A stretch of DNA of 64,000 nt from Mariprofundus ferrooxydans PV-1 (GTDB lineage Bacteria; Pseudomonadota; Zetaproteobacteria; Mariprofundales; Mariprofundaceae), in NCBI RefSeq assembly GCF_000153765.1, contig NZ_DS022295.1, forward strand, positions 814,887-878,886, read 5' to 3'. Of this stretch, positions 44,201 to 53,132 are shown piece after piece. The notes under the pieces were generated by a model, which was not told the DNA's origin, searched no databases, and saw nothing but the letters and a program-made list of their open reading frames with translations. How positions within the stretch are numbered: position 1 is the first letter of the stretch; every line of letters begins with the position of its first letter. Both the position numbers and the translations under genes were made by a program.

Positions 44201-44887
44201 GCGCGCGCCGTATTCGGACTCTTCCCTGCCCGGGCAACGGATGATGACTCTGTCATTGTCTGGAAGGATGAGGCACACAACGATGAGCTCGCCCGCTTCC
44301 ATTTTGTCCGTCAGCAGCTGGACAAGAAGGATAGCCGTGCAAACCTCTGCCTGGCCGATTTTATCTCCCGCGAGCAGCATGACCATCTGGGCGGTTTTGC
44401 CGTCGGTATTTTCGGAGCCGAGGAGCGTGCCAAAGCCTTTGAGGCGGAAAACGACGACTACAACGCCATCATGATCAAGGTGCTGGCCGATCGTCTGGCT
44501 GAGGCACTGGCTGAAATGCTGCATGCCGATGTACGCAAGCGCTACTGGGGTTATGCTGCTGATGAGAAGCTCTCCATGGACGAGATGATCGGTGAAAAAT
44601 ATCAGGGCATCCGCCCTGCGGCCGGTTATCCCGCCTGTCCCGAACACAGCGAGAAAGAGACGCTATGGAAACTGCTTGATGTGGAGAACAACATCGGCAT
44701 GCAGCTGACTGAATCCTTCGCCATGCTGCCGACAGCAGCCGTATCGGGTCTCTATTTTGCCAATCCTGAAGCGCGCTACTTCACCGTTGGTAAAATCAAT
44801 CGCGATCAGGTCAGGGATTATGCCCGTCGCAAGGGTTGGAGCATCGAAAAGGCAGAGCGCTGGCTGGCTCCGAATCTGGGCTATTGA
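41216..44887 (+). CDS. metH: cobalamin-dependent methionine synthase
   Basis: 1223 residues, complete. Homocysteine-binding barrel ([20 protein letters not shown]; zinc Cys in [13 protein letters not shown]), pterin-binding domain ([25 protein letters not shown]), cap plus cobalamin domain with [18 protein letters not shown] carrying the cobalt-ligating His, and the SAM-reactivation domain with [12 protein letters not shown] near the C-terminus. It methylates homocysteine from 5-methyltetrahydrofolate in the cytoplasm. The organism therefore needs B12. I see no recognisable cobalamin riboswitch in the 90 bases upstream. Confidence 0.97.
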   Translation: MTQTDILKQQLDRRILILDGAMGTMIQRHQLEEADYRGERFADWASELKGNNDLLNLTQPDIIQGIHQAYLDAGADILETNTFNSNTPSMADYHMEELVYELNVAGAALARKAADAYATADKPRFVAGVLGPTSRTCSISPDVNDPGFRNVHFDELVTTYKDATRGLIDGGADIILIETVFDTLNAKAAVFAVQSYFEESGVELPIMISGTITDASGRTLSGQTATAFYNSLAHAKPISIGLNCALGAGELRQYIEELSGTVACRINAHPNAGLPNAFGGYDETAEDMAAQIREWAESGFLNIIGGCCGTGPAHIRAMAEAVEGIAPRPLPVRGETLPVQCRLSGLEPLHIDESSLFVNVGERANVTGSAVFKRLIMAGDYNTALNICREQVENGAQIIDINMDEAMLDGEKAMVTFLNLIASEPDISRVPIMLDSSKWSIIEAGLKCIQGKGVVNSISLKEGEEAFIHHARLLRRYGAAAVVMAFDEAGQADTFARKTEICARSYKILTEVCDFPPEDIIFDPNIFAIATGIEEHNNYAVDFIEATGWIKQHLPYAMVSGGVSNVSFSFRGNNPVREAIHSVFLYHAIKQGMDMGIVNAGQLAVYDDLSEELRERVEDVVLNRREDSTERLLDIAEKYRGDGIEVKKADDEWRKLPVAERLAHALVKGIDTFVDEDTEEARLAFATPIEVIEGPLMDGMNVVGDLFGDGKMFLPQVVKSARVMKKAVAWLMPYIEAGKAVGSNSSNGKVLMATVKGDVHDIGKNIVGVVLQCNNFEVIDLGVMVPAKTILDEAVKHDVDIIGLSGLITPSLDEMVHIAKEMTRLGLTIPIMIGGATTSKAHAAVKIEPEYAHPLVWVKDASRAVGVAQNLISALNRDSFVAGIRKEYKEVRERYLGRQQQTDWLSLEAARANSTGLASETLAAAPAEPGIRVLQDIPLAEIREFIDWTPFFSAWELNGAYPRILNDPHKGKEAQKLFDDAQQRLDTIINENWFSARAVFGLFPARATDDDSVIVWKDEAHNDELARFHFVRQQLDKKDSRANLCLADFISREQHDHLGGFAVGIFGAEERAKAFEAENDDYNAIMIKVLADRLAEALAEMLHADVRKRYWGYAADEKLSMDEMIGEKYQGIRPAAGYPACPEHSEKETLWKLLDVENNIGMQLTESFAMLPTAAVSGLYFANPEARYFTVGKINRDQVRDYARRKGWSIEKAERWLAPNLGY

Positions 44888-44910
44888 TTCGCATCTCTGC
44901 ATTCACCACC

Positions 44911-44956
44911 GGGCCACAGGGGTCATGCATGCGCTACCCCTGTAGCCTTGTGGCCC
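44911..44956. terminator. inverted repeat after metH, possible terminator
   Basis: GGGCCACA (44911-44918) pairs with TGTGGCCC (44949-44956), with a second pairing CAGGGGT / ACCCCTG nested inside. A short T-run (TTTT) follows six bases later. It lies between metH and the next gene. Confidence 0.45.
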
Positions 44957-44972
44957 GCAGTTTTACCCGGTC

Positions 44973-45641
44973 ATGAAGCCCTATACACTACTCGATACCG
45001 CCACCGATCATGGCGGCACACTGCGTCTGTATCAGCGCGGTGATGAGTTTGCTATCCGCGTGGACAAGGCCGGCGAATTGATGAACTCCCGCCTGCACCA
45101 CTCGGAAGATCTGCTGGCAGATCTGGCCTGCGCCCATATCTCCGGTAAGGCTGATAGCCGCATGCTCATCGGCGGTCTCGGACTCGGCTTTACGCTGGCT
45201 GCGGCACTGCGCCATGCCGGCCCCGCTTCAAGCATCGTTGTTGCCGAGTTGATGCCGGCAGTGGTGCGCTGGAATCGCGAATACCTGGGCATACTGGCCG
45301 ACTACCCGCTACGTGATGCCCGTGTTGAGGTAGCGATTCAGGATGTCGGCAAACTCATGCGCGGGCAACACAACAGCTTTGATGCCATCATGCTCGATGT
45401 CGATAACGGGCCGGACGGTTTCACCCGCGATGACAACAGCGCGCTCTACAGCGAGCGCGGGCTAAAAGATGCCTATAACGCGCTGAAGCCCGGCGGTGTA
45501 TTAACGGTCTGGTCGGCCTCTCCCGATGCCGCGTTTACCAGACGCATGAAGAAAACCGGCTTCAAAACGGATGAGAAACGCGTGCGAGCGCACGCGGCAC
45601 AGCGCGGCAACCGGCATACAATCTGGATCGGCGTTCGCTAA
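44973..45641 (+). CDS. spermidine-synthase-like SAM-binding methyltransferase
   Basis: 222 residues. Rossmann-like motif I MLIGGLGLGFTLAAALRHAG, then VVAELMPAVVRWNREYL, DAIMLDVDNGPDGF and LKPGGVLTVWSASPDAAF. It has the C-terminal catalytic domain of spermidine synthase-like proteins but lacks the N-terminal beta domain of true SpeE, so polyamine synthesis is not assured. It sits between metH and a VF530 gene on the same strand. Substrate unknown. Confidence 0.82.
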   Translation: MKPYTLLDTATDHGGTLRLYQRGDEFAIRVDKAGELMNSRLHHSEDLLADLACAHISGKADSRMLIGGLGLGFTLAAALRHAGPASSIVVAELMPAVVRWNREYLGILADYPLRDARVEVAIQDVGKLMRGQHNSFDAIMLDVDNGPDGFTRDDNSALYSERGLKDAYNALKPGGVLTVWSASPDAAFTRRMKKTGFKTDEKRVRAHAAQRGNRHTIWIGVR

Positions 45642-45668
45642 GCCGGCCACCTGAAGGAATTCAAACGC

Positions 45669-45941
45669 ATGAGTCAGGAACAACCGAACAACCCGCTGCA
45701 CGGCATCACACTGGAGGCCATCGTCAACAGCCTGGTTGCCTATTATGGCTGGGGCGAACTGGGTATTCATGTCAAAATCCGCTGTTTCAATTCCAACCCG
45801 TCGGTTAAATCCAGCCTGCAATTCCTGCGCAAGACACCGTGGGCACGCAGTAAAGTGGAAAATCTCTATCTGGAAATGCTGGAAGAAAAAGAGCGCAAGA
45901 ACAACTCACCATGGTCCACTATCAAGCAGCCCGATAGTTAA
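45669..45941 (+). CDS. VF530-family DNA-binding protein (DUF2132)
   Basis: 90 residues with the family start [20 protein letters not shown], then [20 protein letters not shown] and [22 protein letters not shown]530 proteins are small helical proteins reported to bind DNA; the cellular role is not known. GAAGGA precedes the ATG. It follows the methyltransferase gene by 27 bases, and its end overlaps the end of the convergent gene by four bases. Confidence 0.88.
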   Translation: MSQEQPNNPLHGITLEAIVNSLVAYYGWGELGIHVKIRCFNSNPSVKSSLQFLRKTPWARSKVENLYLEMLEEKERKNNSPWSTIKQPDS

Positions 45942-46555
45942 GCCGCTCCGCTCTCTATCCGGCGCATATAGATGGTAAAATCATTGGCCAGATAATCGTC
46001 GCGAAGCTCAGCATCCGGACAGATCGTACGGCAATAATCGAGCATCAGATGCGGATCGACACTCTGCAAATCGTGCGCCTTGAGATGGCGTGCATCGAGC
46101 ATATTAAAGGCTACACCCTTGCGACACAGGTCAAACATGCGGGCGATCATGCCGCGTGCATAAGCGCCCTCATCATGCAACTGCTCATTCATTGCACCGG
46201 AGAGGATCACCCAGTCAAATGAGCCTGAGGCAAAATCAAAGTCCGCCAACTCACCGCACAACAATGCGGCATCCGGATGTCTTTGGCTTGCTACGCGAAT
46301 CAGATCCGGCGAGAGATCAATGCCGGTAAAACTGACAGCCTTGCCCTGCCCTGCTATCCACTGCCTGAAATCAGCAAAGCCGCAGCCCACATCCAGCACC
46401 GAATCGCCTGACTCAATGCCGATTTCCGCCAGAACCCGGAAGCGGATCTCCTGAATCTCCCGGCTGCTCCAGTAGAGGGCATTGGGATGATAACCGTGCC
46501 TGGTCAGACTGTCCCGGTGCCGGTCGACGATACGTTTGCGTTGTTCTTTTTTCAT
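45938..46555 (-). CDS. class I SAM-dependent methyltransferase
   Basis: 205 residues. Motif [16 protein letters not shown], then [20 protein letters not shown] and [21 protein letters not shown] UbiE/Tam-type fold without a recognisable substrate domain. ATG at 46555 gives the conserved start [16 protein letters not shown]; a longer reading to 46597 is unlikely. It converges on the VF530 gene. Substrate unknown. Confidence 0.82.
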   Translation of the reverse strand: MKKEQRKRIVDRHRDSLTRHGYHPNALYWSSREIQEIRFRVLAEIGIESGDSVLDVGCGFADFRQWIAGQGKAVSFTGIDLSPDLIRVASQRHPDAALLCGELADFDFASGSFDWVILSGAMNEQLHDEGAYARGMIARMFDLCRKGVAFNMLDARHLKAHDLQSVDPHLMLDYCRTICPDAELRDDYLANDFTIYMRRIESGAA

Positions 46556-46612
46556 ACCAGCGGATAGTATCAGAACATGGGCCCGGCGAAAGGACAACCG
46601 AAGCGTGCAGGA

Positions 46613-47911
46613 TCAGGCAACCTCCACCCTGTTACGCCCGCTCTCCTTGGCCCGGTAGAGCGCCCGATCAGCCATCTCAATCAGCATGGCCGCCTGCATG
46701 GTTGCATCAGGAGCCATTGTCGTCACGCCAACACTGATCGTAACGACCTCTGCTGCTTCGGATTGGCTGTGGGGAATTTGCAATGCTGCGATATCACGCA
46801 GACACTGTTCAGCCAGACTATGGGCCTGTTCCCGCCCGGTATTGGGCAGCAGCAGCACGAACTCTTCACCCCCATAGCGAGCTATCAGGTCGGTTGTACG
46901 CTTGGAGACCCGACTAAGAGCCGCGGCGATACGCTTGAGGCAATCGTCACCAGCCAAGTGCCCGTAAGTATCGTTATACAGTTTGAAATAATCGATATCG
47001 ATCATAACCAATGCCAACTGCCGCCCTCCTCCGCGCCTGGCTGCCGCCCACTCCCTATCCAGCAGGGTATCAAACATGCGCCTGTTGGCTACTCTGGTCA
47101 GGCCATCCTGATAGGAATATCTCTCCAGTTTATCATTCATCTCCTGAAGCTCGCTTATCAGTTTCAGGCGCTCGGATACTATTGCCCTGTTATGCCTGAA
47201 TGCATAAACAATTCCCGATAAACCAACCAGCCAGATCAGGCCATATGATTTCCACAATAAGACTGTTACATCAGATACGTGTTTCAGATAAGTTGCCATG
47301 GGTACAGCCACATCCAGCCCGCCACTAAAATCTCCGACCTGATAACCCTGATTGCCATGGCACTTCAAACAGCCCTGCTCTATAAACAACGGTCGCATCA
47401 GACGCATATAAGTAACACCGTCGATCTGGGTGATTTCTTTCACCTCTGCCGCTCCCTGCTTCAGAGCCTTCAACGACTTCGCCTCCCAGCTGTCCGGCTT
47501 ATTCTTCGGATCAAGCAGCTTATCCTCGAATGTGGTTAACTTTTCTTTTACGGCATACCGGCCGGTGCCCCCGCTCTTCATCTGGCGAATTATTGCCGAC
47601 GGGTTCATCAGCGTCAGTCGCATACCAGAGAGCGTTGTCAGATCCCGTTCCGGCATTGATGCCATGCCGGGGTTGGGCTGATTATCTTTATTAACAGGCA
47701 CATAGACACCACCGTGCGAGGCAGCCCACAACCTGAAAGTTTTATTTTTGTCAAAATTGGCGCGGGCCTCGGTAACGGCTTCCCTCAGCGTATGCTCTTT
47801 TTCAACAGCAACATTCCAGTACAATGAAGCTATAACAATGGCTGTCCATAGCAGTATGACAAAGATCATCCATTTGGAAAGATGCGCCAACTCAACCTGT
47901 GGTTCCGACAT
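46613..47911 (-). CDS. membrane diguanylate cyclase with heme-type DUF3365 sensor
   Basis: 432 residues. First membrane segment at about 14-33; periplasmic Tll0287-like/DUF3365 domain (about 40-215) with a single c-type heme site CLKCHG; second membrane segment at about 220-240; GGDEF domain with DGLTRVANRRMFD, MIDIDYFKLYNDTYGH and RYGGEEFVLLLP (intact catalytic GGEEF). It should make c-di-GMP in response to redox or ligand signals at the heme, fitting a microaerophile. The inhibitory RxxD site is not evident. Confidence 0.92.
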   Translation of the reverse strand: MSEPQVELAHLSKWMIFVILLWTAIVIASLYWNVAVEKEHTLREAVTEARANFDKNKTFRLWAASHGGVYVPVNKDNQPNPGMASMPERDLTTLSGMRLTLMNPSAIIRQMKSGGTGRYAVKEKLTTFEDKLLDPKNKPDSWEAKSLKALKQGAAEVKEITQIDGVTYMRLMRPLFIEQGCLKCHGNQGYQVGDFSGGLDVAVPMATYLKHVSDVTVLLWKSYGLIWLVGLSGIVYAFRHNRAIVSERLKLISELQEMNDKLERYSYQDGLTRVANRRMFDTLLDREWAAARRGGGRQLALVMIDIDYFKLYNDTYGHLAGDDCLKRIAAALSRVSKRTTDLIARYGGEEFVLLLPNTGREQAHSLAEQCLRDIAALQIPHSQSEAAEVVTISVGVTTMAPDATMQAAMLIEMADRALYRAKESGRNRVEVA

Positions 47912-48246
47912 ACGCCCTGCTCCACTCCGTTTTTATTTCCCCGACTCAACACTTGCCCGGAGGGGAGTGGCCCTCACCACCCCCGCATCGACAACCCAAT
48001 ACAGGTTACTCTTGTCAGCACCGGCTTGCAATTTTTTACCCCCCTTCTCCAAACAGGCAGCCTGGGTTGTGCGCGTGTGCTTTCCCCGAGCCTTCCGGCA
48101 GGCGAGTGGAGCAACCCCATGCACCCTGCTTTGATGATTTGCTTGATCTAATCTGTTTACACACTAATCTCGGAACCTGTTAACCACGATAATTGTGTAT
48201 ATGGAGAGCTTGCACTGATCAGAATACCCCATTGAGAGGTCTGACT
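47912..48246. other. intergenic region upstream of the VOC-like gene
   Basis: About 335 bases, presumably carrying the divergent promoters for the diguanylate cyclase and the VOC-like gene. The short frames inside have no ribosome-binding sites; I see no RNA gene. Confidence 0.5.
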
Positions 48247-48549
48247 ATGTTAAGAGTAAATGTATCCGGTCTGCACTATCAATATCAGCCCACCAGTCGA
48301 ATGGAGAAGCAACAGTCCCACCCCGACTGGGAAATTGAAACTATCAATGCACCGTTCAGTTTTCACACCGTACACATTGCCAGCCACGGCAAACTGAACA
48401 AGGTAGCTTCCGTGGACGATGTTGCGGAACAATTCCTTGAGGGTGGCGGCAGCATCGTCCGTCAGAAGCTGACCATCCCCGGCATCGCATCACTGATCAG
48501 CTGTCAGGATGCTATCGGTCAGGTGTTCTCCTTCATCGAAGAGAATCAA
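48247..48549 (+). CDS. small VOC/glyoxalase-like protein
   Basis: Start ATG 48247 follows GAGAGG by seven bases. About 100 residues. The C-terminal half (VDDVAEQFLEGGGSIVRQKL then TIPGIASLISCQDAIGQVFS and FIEENQ) resembles the last beta strands of VOC-fold proteins (GVGxLAYCxDPEGNVFGLxE). The N-terminal half is not recognised and metal ligands are not evident, so enzyme activity is not predicted. Confidence 0.6.
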
Positions 48550-48552
48550 TAG

Positions 48553-49072
48553 GGTCTCACCTGTTGATCGCGTTTACCTGCTTATGCAGGTATGTTGTTG
48601 AATTGATGAGATCTCCTGCATGCTCCGGGAGAAAGATCGTTGGCGGCGGTCAGGAGGGTGTCGGCCTGTATTAACAGCGCAGGTGGAGACTCTCATCGTG
48701 ACACCCGATGTAGTGATACCTGAAGCACGGTCAGTTGTGATGAGGCTGCTGCTTTGCATAAGTCGGCAAGCCCGCGATCCCGCGTCGATAGTGCAGAGCA
48801 GAAATATAAATGCCTGTTGAACAAGCAGCCATGCAAATTTATTCACCATATCAAGCGATACCTTGAAAGAGCAATCGTTGAAAAACAAGGCACTTCGACT
48901 TGGCCCACCGATTGCTCAATATTACTGATGTGTTTTCACGTTAGCAGAAAAACAGATCCGCAAAGACTCTAACCCGGATCTGTTTGATGCCCGTTTGCAT
49001 CGCTGTTGCATGCTGGCAGCATGAGTCTGCCGGGTGCCATGTAGAAAAAACGCCACACACTGGATGTATGTT
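48553..49072. other. gene-less stretch before the PPi-PEPCK gene
   Basis: About 520 bases. A hairpin ACCTGC-TTAT-GCAGGT (about 48578-48593) follows the VOC-like gene but lacks a T-run. No gene, RNA or mobile-element trace is recognised; the promoter of the following gene should be here. Confidence 0.5.
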
Positions 49073-52000
49073 ATGACTGAAACTGTAATCACCCACAACA
49101 AGGAACAGAATACTGCCCCACCGCATGTATGGCATCAGCTGATCAATCTGAAGCTGGCAGCGCTTGGTATGCCTACCTGTCACCTGAAAGAGGGTGATTA
49201 CACCTATCTTGCGATGGCCGACAGCGTGCTCAAACGCTATGCCCGGCTAAGGCGCTTGCTCTCCGCCTACCGCTGCCCTGTCGACCAGCGTATTCAGGGT
49301 TTCCTTCATGCATATCTGTCTGAACATGGTGTGGATCAGACGGTCGAAATTCCCGGCACGACCCTGATTGTGGATAAGCCCGGCATGGCGCGCGAGATGT
49401 CTCTGCCGGTGAACGGCAATCACTTCCACTCGGACATCGTTGACTCTTACCGCTTGCTGCAAGGTGCACTGCACAACCCGAAAAATGATCGCCGCACCAC
49501 CAAGGGTGTATTCCACATCGCTGCCGGCAACCTGCCTGTGCCTGCCGACAAGAAAGAGGTGCCTGCCGCCGTGTTCGGCGCCTTGCTGAAAGAAGCATTT
49601 AACCCGCCCGAGTGGCTGCTTGAGCTGCCCGCAACCTGTGAGGAGCCTGAAAAAGCCAGACTCTGGGTCTCCCTGCTGCTGCGCCCGACGGTGCGCCCTG
49701 AAGTTAAAGGCGTATTGCCTGCCAAGAGCCTTGAAGTACGCATGTTCGCTCCCGGTGGACTGGTCTCCAATCTTGATTTCGTGGAGTCCATCTTCGGCAA
49801 TGGCGGTGATCCGTTCCTGCCGGAAAACGATGCAGCACTCGATATCGAGCACTGGACCGGTCAAACCGGCTGCATCATTCTCGCTCCGCATCTGGTGGGC
49901 TTAAAGAAAAAGGATCTTGGCCTGCCCTGCTTTGCTGATGCCAGCGAACGTCAGCGCCGCGACGGTATGTGCTGGCAGAGTGAGGATGAATTATACAACG
50001 AGGGCAATGCCTTCAAGCTCGTATGCCGCGATATGCGCGGTGTGATTGTCACCATCATTGCCGACAACTATTTCGGTTACAGCAAGAAAGAGATCAAATC
50101 GCATATCAGCTACTCGGCCAACCTGTTCGGCGGCTGCGAGGAGGAGCATGCCGGCGGCGCGCTCGCCTTCCCGCGCTACAATCTCGGTGAGATCTATCTG
50201 CCGCGCTCCAGTGACATGGTTGACAGCCATACCTTTGCCGACCTGTGCGAACGGCTTGGTGACAGGGTTGAGCTGCAGGCCGAAGGCTATGCCCTCGACA
50301 AGCGTTTCCCCGAAATCATCTATGTGCCGGAAGACACGCAGATCAACCTGCATGACCTGAAGGTAAGCTGGCAGGGAAAGAATGGCCCGCAACATATCAA
50401 GTTACTGGTAAAAAATACCTTTATCTACCCGAGCGGCTTCAGGGTACATCTGGAGCGCCACCCCGATGCGCCAAGCTGGCGGCTGATCGGCACCATCGGT
50501 GAAGGCACATTCTGCCATAAACCGAGTACGGTATCCGGTGGAGGCAAGTCGGAAATCTCCAAGTCCATTGCAGGTGCAATCCTCTCCGGGCCAACCTATG
50601 TGGGAGATTTTGAGCAGGATATGGACCAGGTCAGGGCTGTATTCGAACGCGACTACTCCACCCGCTTCCGCAACCCGGGATCAAACAAACCGGATACACG
50701 CAGCCTGTTGAGCAGAGAGCGCAGTCTGGGTTCGGTGATCAAGCTGTTAACGCCATCTCTCAACGACTATACCGATGAGTACAATCAGTGGCTGGAGAGC
50801 ATCCCGCAACACATCCTGGCACTGGTATTCATGATCAAGCGTTTCTACAGAACCGCATGGGGGCGCGACTGGGATCAGCACTTTTCCGTGGACAAGGTGA
50901 ATGGTCATCCGGGTCATGAACTGCGCCATCACGGCCGCAAACTGATGGCAAGCTACCTGCGTGTCGGATTCGGCACCGACGGCAGCTGGCGCCTGTTCAA
51001 GCTGCGGCAGGACTATATCGCATCCGACAAACTGCAGATGGAGGATGACATCACCGCTTCGACCGTGATTCCAGTTAGCTATGTAGAGGGGCTGAATCCC
51101 GAATTCGACCACCCGAGCATCAAACTGACGGATAACTGCGAACTGCGCCTGTTTCAACGGCCTGACGAGGCGATCAACAGAGGTGCGGATCTGCAGACCG
51201 AATCCGACCTCTCTTCAGGCAACAGCTTTATCTCCAACTTCGAACCGATGCAGCGCGACGATGCACAGGAGATGGTCGAGGATGTGGTGCACTTTGAGAA
51301 ATTTAGCCCACCGATGCAGGGTCTGATACACAATGCCGCCGGCATGGATGACTCGCTCTATTTCGTCTCCTCGGCGCATCCGCGTCTGGTGGACGGCAAG
51401 CCCAGCCAGAATGTGCGCTACCTGCAGGACAGACCTGATCTGGCTGATCCACACTCCGCCTATCTCGCGGAAATCAGCACTCGCTTAAAGCGCGGTTTGA
51501 GATCGGAGCAGCCGGTGCATTTTCCGGTCAATGCCGTACTCACAGGACGGCGAAACAATCCGCCGGGGCCGGGAGCCAGGTCGCTGGCGGTCTATAATCC
51601 GATTCACTATCAGGAACTGCCGGAATTGTTCATGGACTTTATCTGCAGCCTGACCGGAAAATCACCATCGACAACCGGTGCCGGTTCCGAAGGCGCACTG
51701 ACCAAGGGGCCTTTCAACTCGCTCTCAGCCACGGCTGATCTGAACAGTGCACTGGTATCCTTCATCCTGTGCGGCTACGACGGCTTCTCCACCGCGGCCG
51801 GTCATATCGGAGCAGACCGGCGCATTGATCATGATATCAGCATGCTGATTCCGGAAATCTGGTGTCGCCTGCCGGCCAGAGTGCAGAAGCCTGCTTTCAT
51901 GATCGAACAGGGCTATCTGGAAAAGCTTGAAGACTTTGAATTTGAGGGCAAGACCGTGCTCGCCAGCCGACTTGGTTATCGTATGACAGAGCGCTTTATC

Positions 52001-52522
52001 CAGGATCATTTCGGCAAGTTATTCGACAGACCGATGGCCGTCTTCGATGAAGCCATGCTCAAGCCTGAAACCCAGGGCATGGCGGACTTTGTCGATGGCA
52101 TCAATAACATCTGCGAAGCCCAGCAACGCGTGGCAAACGACTATTTTCTCGATGGCTCCATTGATGATGCCTGCCCGCCACTCAAGGCACTGCTCCACAT
52201 CATGGCACATGGCACATACGAAGGCATGAGCGTGGATGATCCATCGATCCGTCATCTCTTCACCCGCGAATATCTGATTGAGAGCGACTGGTACAAAGAA
52301 CGGCTGAGCATCAAACAGTCCAGAGATACTCAACTCTGGCTTTCGCACAGAGAATATCTGAGCAGCCAGCTGCAAGAGCTTGATGAAGACGAGTCGGACA
52401 GACGCCTGCATCTGAGCGAACGCATCACAGAGGCGGACAGAATGATCGGCAAGGTGTCAGGCAGCGCCTATCTGGAACGGCTCAACGGCACACTGGGTGC
52501 AGACTGGATTCACCGGGAGTAA
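49073..52522 (+). CDS. probable PPi-type phosphoenolpyruvate carboxykinase
   Basis: 1149 residues. The size and motifs resemble the unusual diphosphate-dependent PEPCK: FGYSKKEIKSHISYSANLFG followed by GCEEEHAGGALAFPRYNLGE, and a kinase-like loop STVSGGGKSEISKSI near residue 488. Enzymes of this class interconvert oxaloacetate plus PPi with PEP, CO2 and phosphate, without nucleotide, which suits anaplerosis in an autotroph. ATG 49073 begins MTETVITHNKEQ; the frame is open to 49034 with an alternative Met at 49064, and no strong ribosome-binding site is visible. It is monocistronic. The assignment rests on remembered family features; a large protein of unknown function is the alternative. Confidence 0.6.
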   Translation: MTETVITHNKEQNTAPPHVWHQLINLKLAALGMPTCHLKEGDYTYLAMADSVLKRYARLRRLLSAYRCPVDQRIQGFLHAYLSEHGVDQTVEIPGTTLIVDKPGMAREMSLPVNGNHFHSDIVDSYRLLQGALHNPKNDRRTTKGVFHIAAGNLPVPADKKEVPAAVFGALLKEAFNPPEWLLELPATCEEPEKARLWVSLLLRPTVRPEVKGVLPAKSLEVRMFAPGGLVSNLDFVESIFGNGGDPFLPENDAALDIEHWTGQTGCIILAPHLVGLKKKDLGLPCFADASERQRRDGMCWQSEDELYNEGNAFKLVCRDMRGVIVTIIADNYFGYSKKEIKSHISYSANLFGGCEEEHAGGALAFPRYNLGEIYLPRSSDMVDSHTFADLCERLGDRVELQAEGYALDKRFPEIIYVPEDTQINLHDLKVSWQGKNGPQHIKLLVKNTFIYPSGFRVHLERHPDAPSWRLIGTIGEGTFCHKPSTVSGGGKSEISKSIAGAILSGPTYVGDFEQDMDQVRAVFERDYSTRFRNPGSNKPDTRSLLSRERSLGSVIKLLTPSLNDYTDEYNQWLESIPQHILALVFMIKRFYRTAWGRDWDQHFSVDKVNGHPGHELRHHGRKLMASYLRVGFGTDGSWRLFKLRQDYIASDKLQMEDDITASTVIPVSYVEGLNPEFDHPSIKLTDNCELRLFQRPDEAINRGADLQTESDLSSGNSFISNFEPMQRDDAQEMVEDVVHFEKFSPPMQGLIHNAAGMDDSLYFVSSAHPRLVDGKPSQNVRYLQDRPDLADPHSAYLAEISTRLKRGLRSEQPVHFPVNAVLTGRRNNPPGPGARSLAVYNPIHYQELPELFMDFICSLTGKSPSTTGAGSEGALTKGPFNSLSATADLNSALVSFILCGYDGFSTAAGHIGADRRIDHDISMLIPEIWCRLPARVQKPAFMIEQGYLEKLEDFEFEGKTVLASRLGYRMTERFIQDHFGKLFDRPMAVFDEAMLKPETQGMADFVDGINNICEAQQRVANDYFLDGSIDDACPPLKALLHIMAHGTYEGMSVDDPSIRHLFTREYLIESDWYKERLSIKQSRDTQLWLSHREYLSSQLQELDEDESDRRLHLSERITEADRMIGKVSGSAYLERLNGTLGADWIHRE

Positions 52523-52557
52523 ACAGCATCCCCTCTCCCGCCAGGAGGAAACGATAA

Positions 52558-52977
52558 TCAGTGGCTGTCGACCTTGATGCACTTCTCGAAGAATTCGTTG
52601 TCTTTGATATCCAGCAGCTCGGCCACCCGGTAAAAGAAGGCTTGCTCATCCCGGTCTGTTTTGCCATTTGTCCGGGCAACAGCCCAGATATCCCTGAGCA
52701 ACTGCACCCGCTCACGCACCGGCAGATTATCGCGCAACTTGCCGGCCAGAGTATCAATATCCTCCACAGACTGCTGATCGAAAGCAATGAGTTTGCTGCG
52801 CACAGTGGCCGGATCAAGCCTATAAACGCGTTCGATGGTATGGATAACGCCTCCGAGCTCTTTTGCATCCGCCTTGCCGTCAACCCACGCCATCTGCAGC
52901 AACAGTTTTAAAACAAGGTCCTGCAGCGCTTCAGCACTGAGTTTTTCCGTCTTATGCCCGAACAGGTGGAATGTCAT
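52558..52977 (-). CDS. TerB-family (tellurite-resistance-like) protein
   Basis: 139 residues, helical. LLLQMAWVDGKADAKELGGV and AVARTNGKTDRDEQAFFYRV are the two acidic metal-binding helices characteristic of TerB-like domains, here as a stand-alone protein. TerB proteins bind divalent metals and associate with membrane stress complexes; the precise role is uncertain. ATG at 52977 follows GAGGAGAG; the reading to 53025 is not needed. It converges with the PEPCK gene. Confidence 0.78.
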   Translation of the reverse strand: MTFHLFGHKTEKLSAEALQDLVLKLLLQMAWVDGKADAKELGGVIHTIERVYRLDPATVRSKLIAFDQQSVEDIDTLAGKLRDNLPVRERVQLLRDIWAVARTNGKTDRDEQAFFYRVAELLDIKDNEFFEKCIKVDSH

Positions 52978-53086
52978 ATCATCTCTCCTCTTGTTACCGG
53001 AGCCATTATAGCAGCAAACATTCACCGACGCGCGTAATCAACAAAAACAGTGCCCGAAGCCGGCAGGCAGCGGTCCGCTCTGGCAC

Positions 53087-53116
53087 AAAAAAAGGCCGCC
53101 CTGAGGCGGCCTTTTT
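53087..53116. terminator. bidirectional terminator between glnN and the TerB-like gene
   Basis: Stem AAAGGCCGCC / GGCGGCCTTT with a CTGA loop, flanked by A and T runs, so it works on either strand. It starts 17 bases after the glnN stop. Confidence 0.85.
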
Positions 53117-53132
53117 CAACGAACATGCTGCT

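Noticed and set aside
43448-44647. A 399-residue open frame on the minus strand
   Set aside because: Antisense to the intact metH; composition and lack of motifs indicate a shadow frame.
48553-48972. Short frames between the VOC-like gene and the PPi-PEPCK gene
   Set aside because: No ribosome-binding sites, no similarity recognised, and conflicting frames on both strands.
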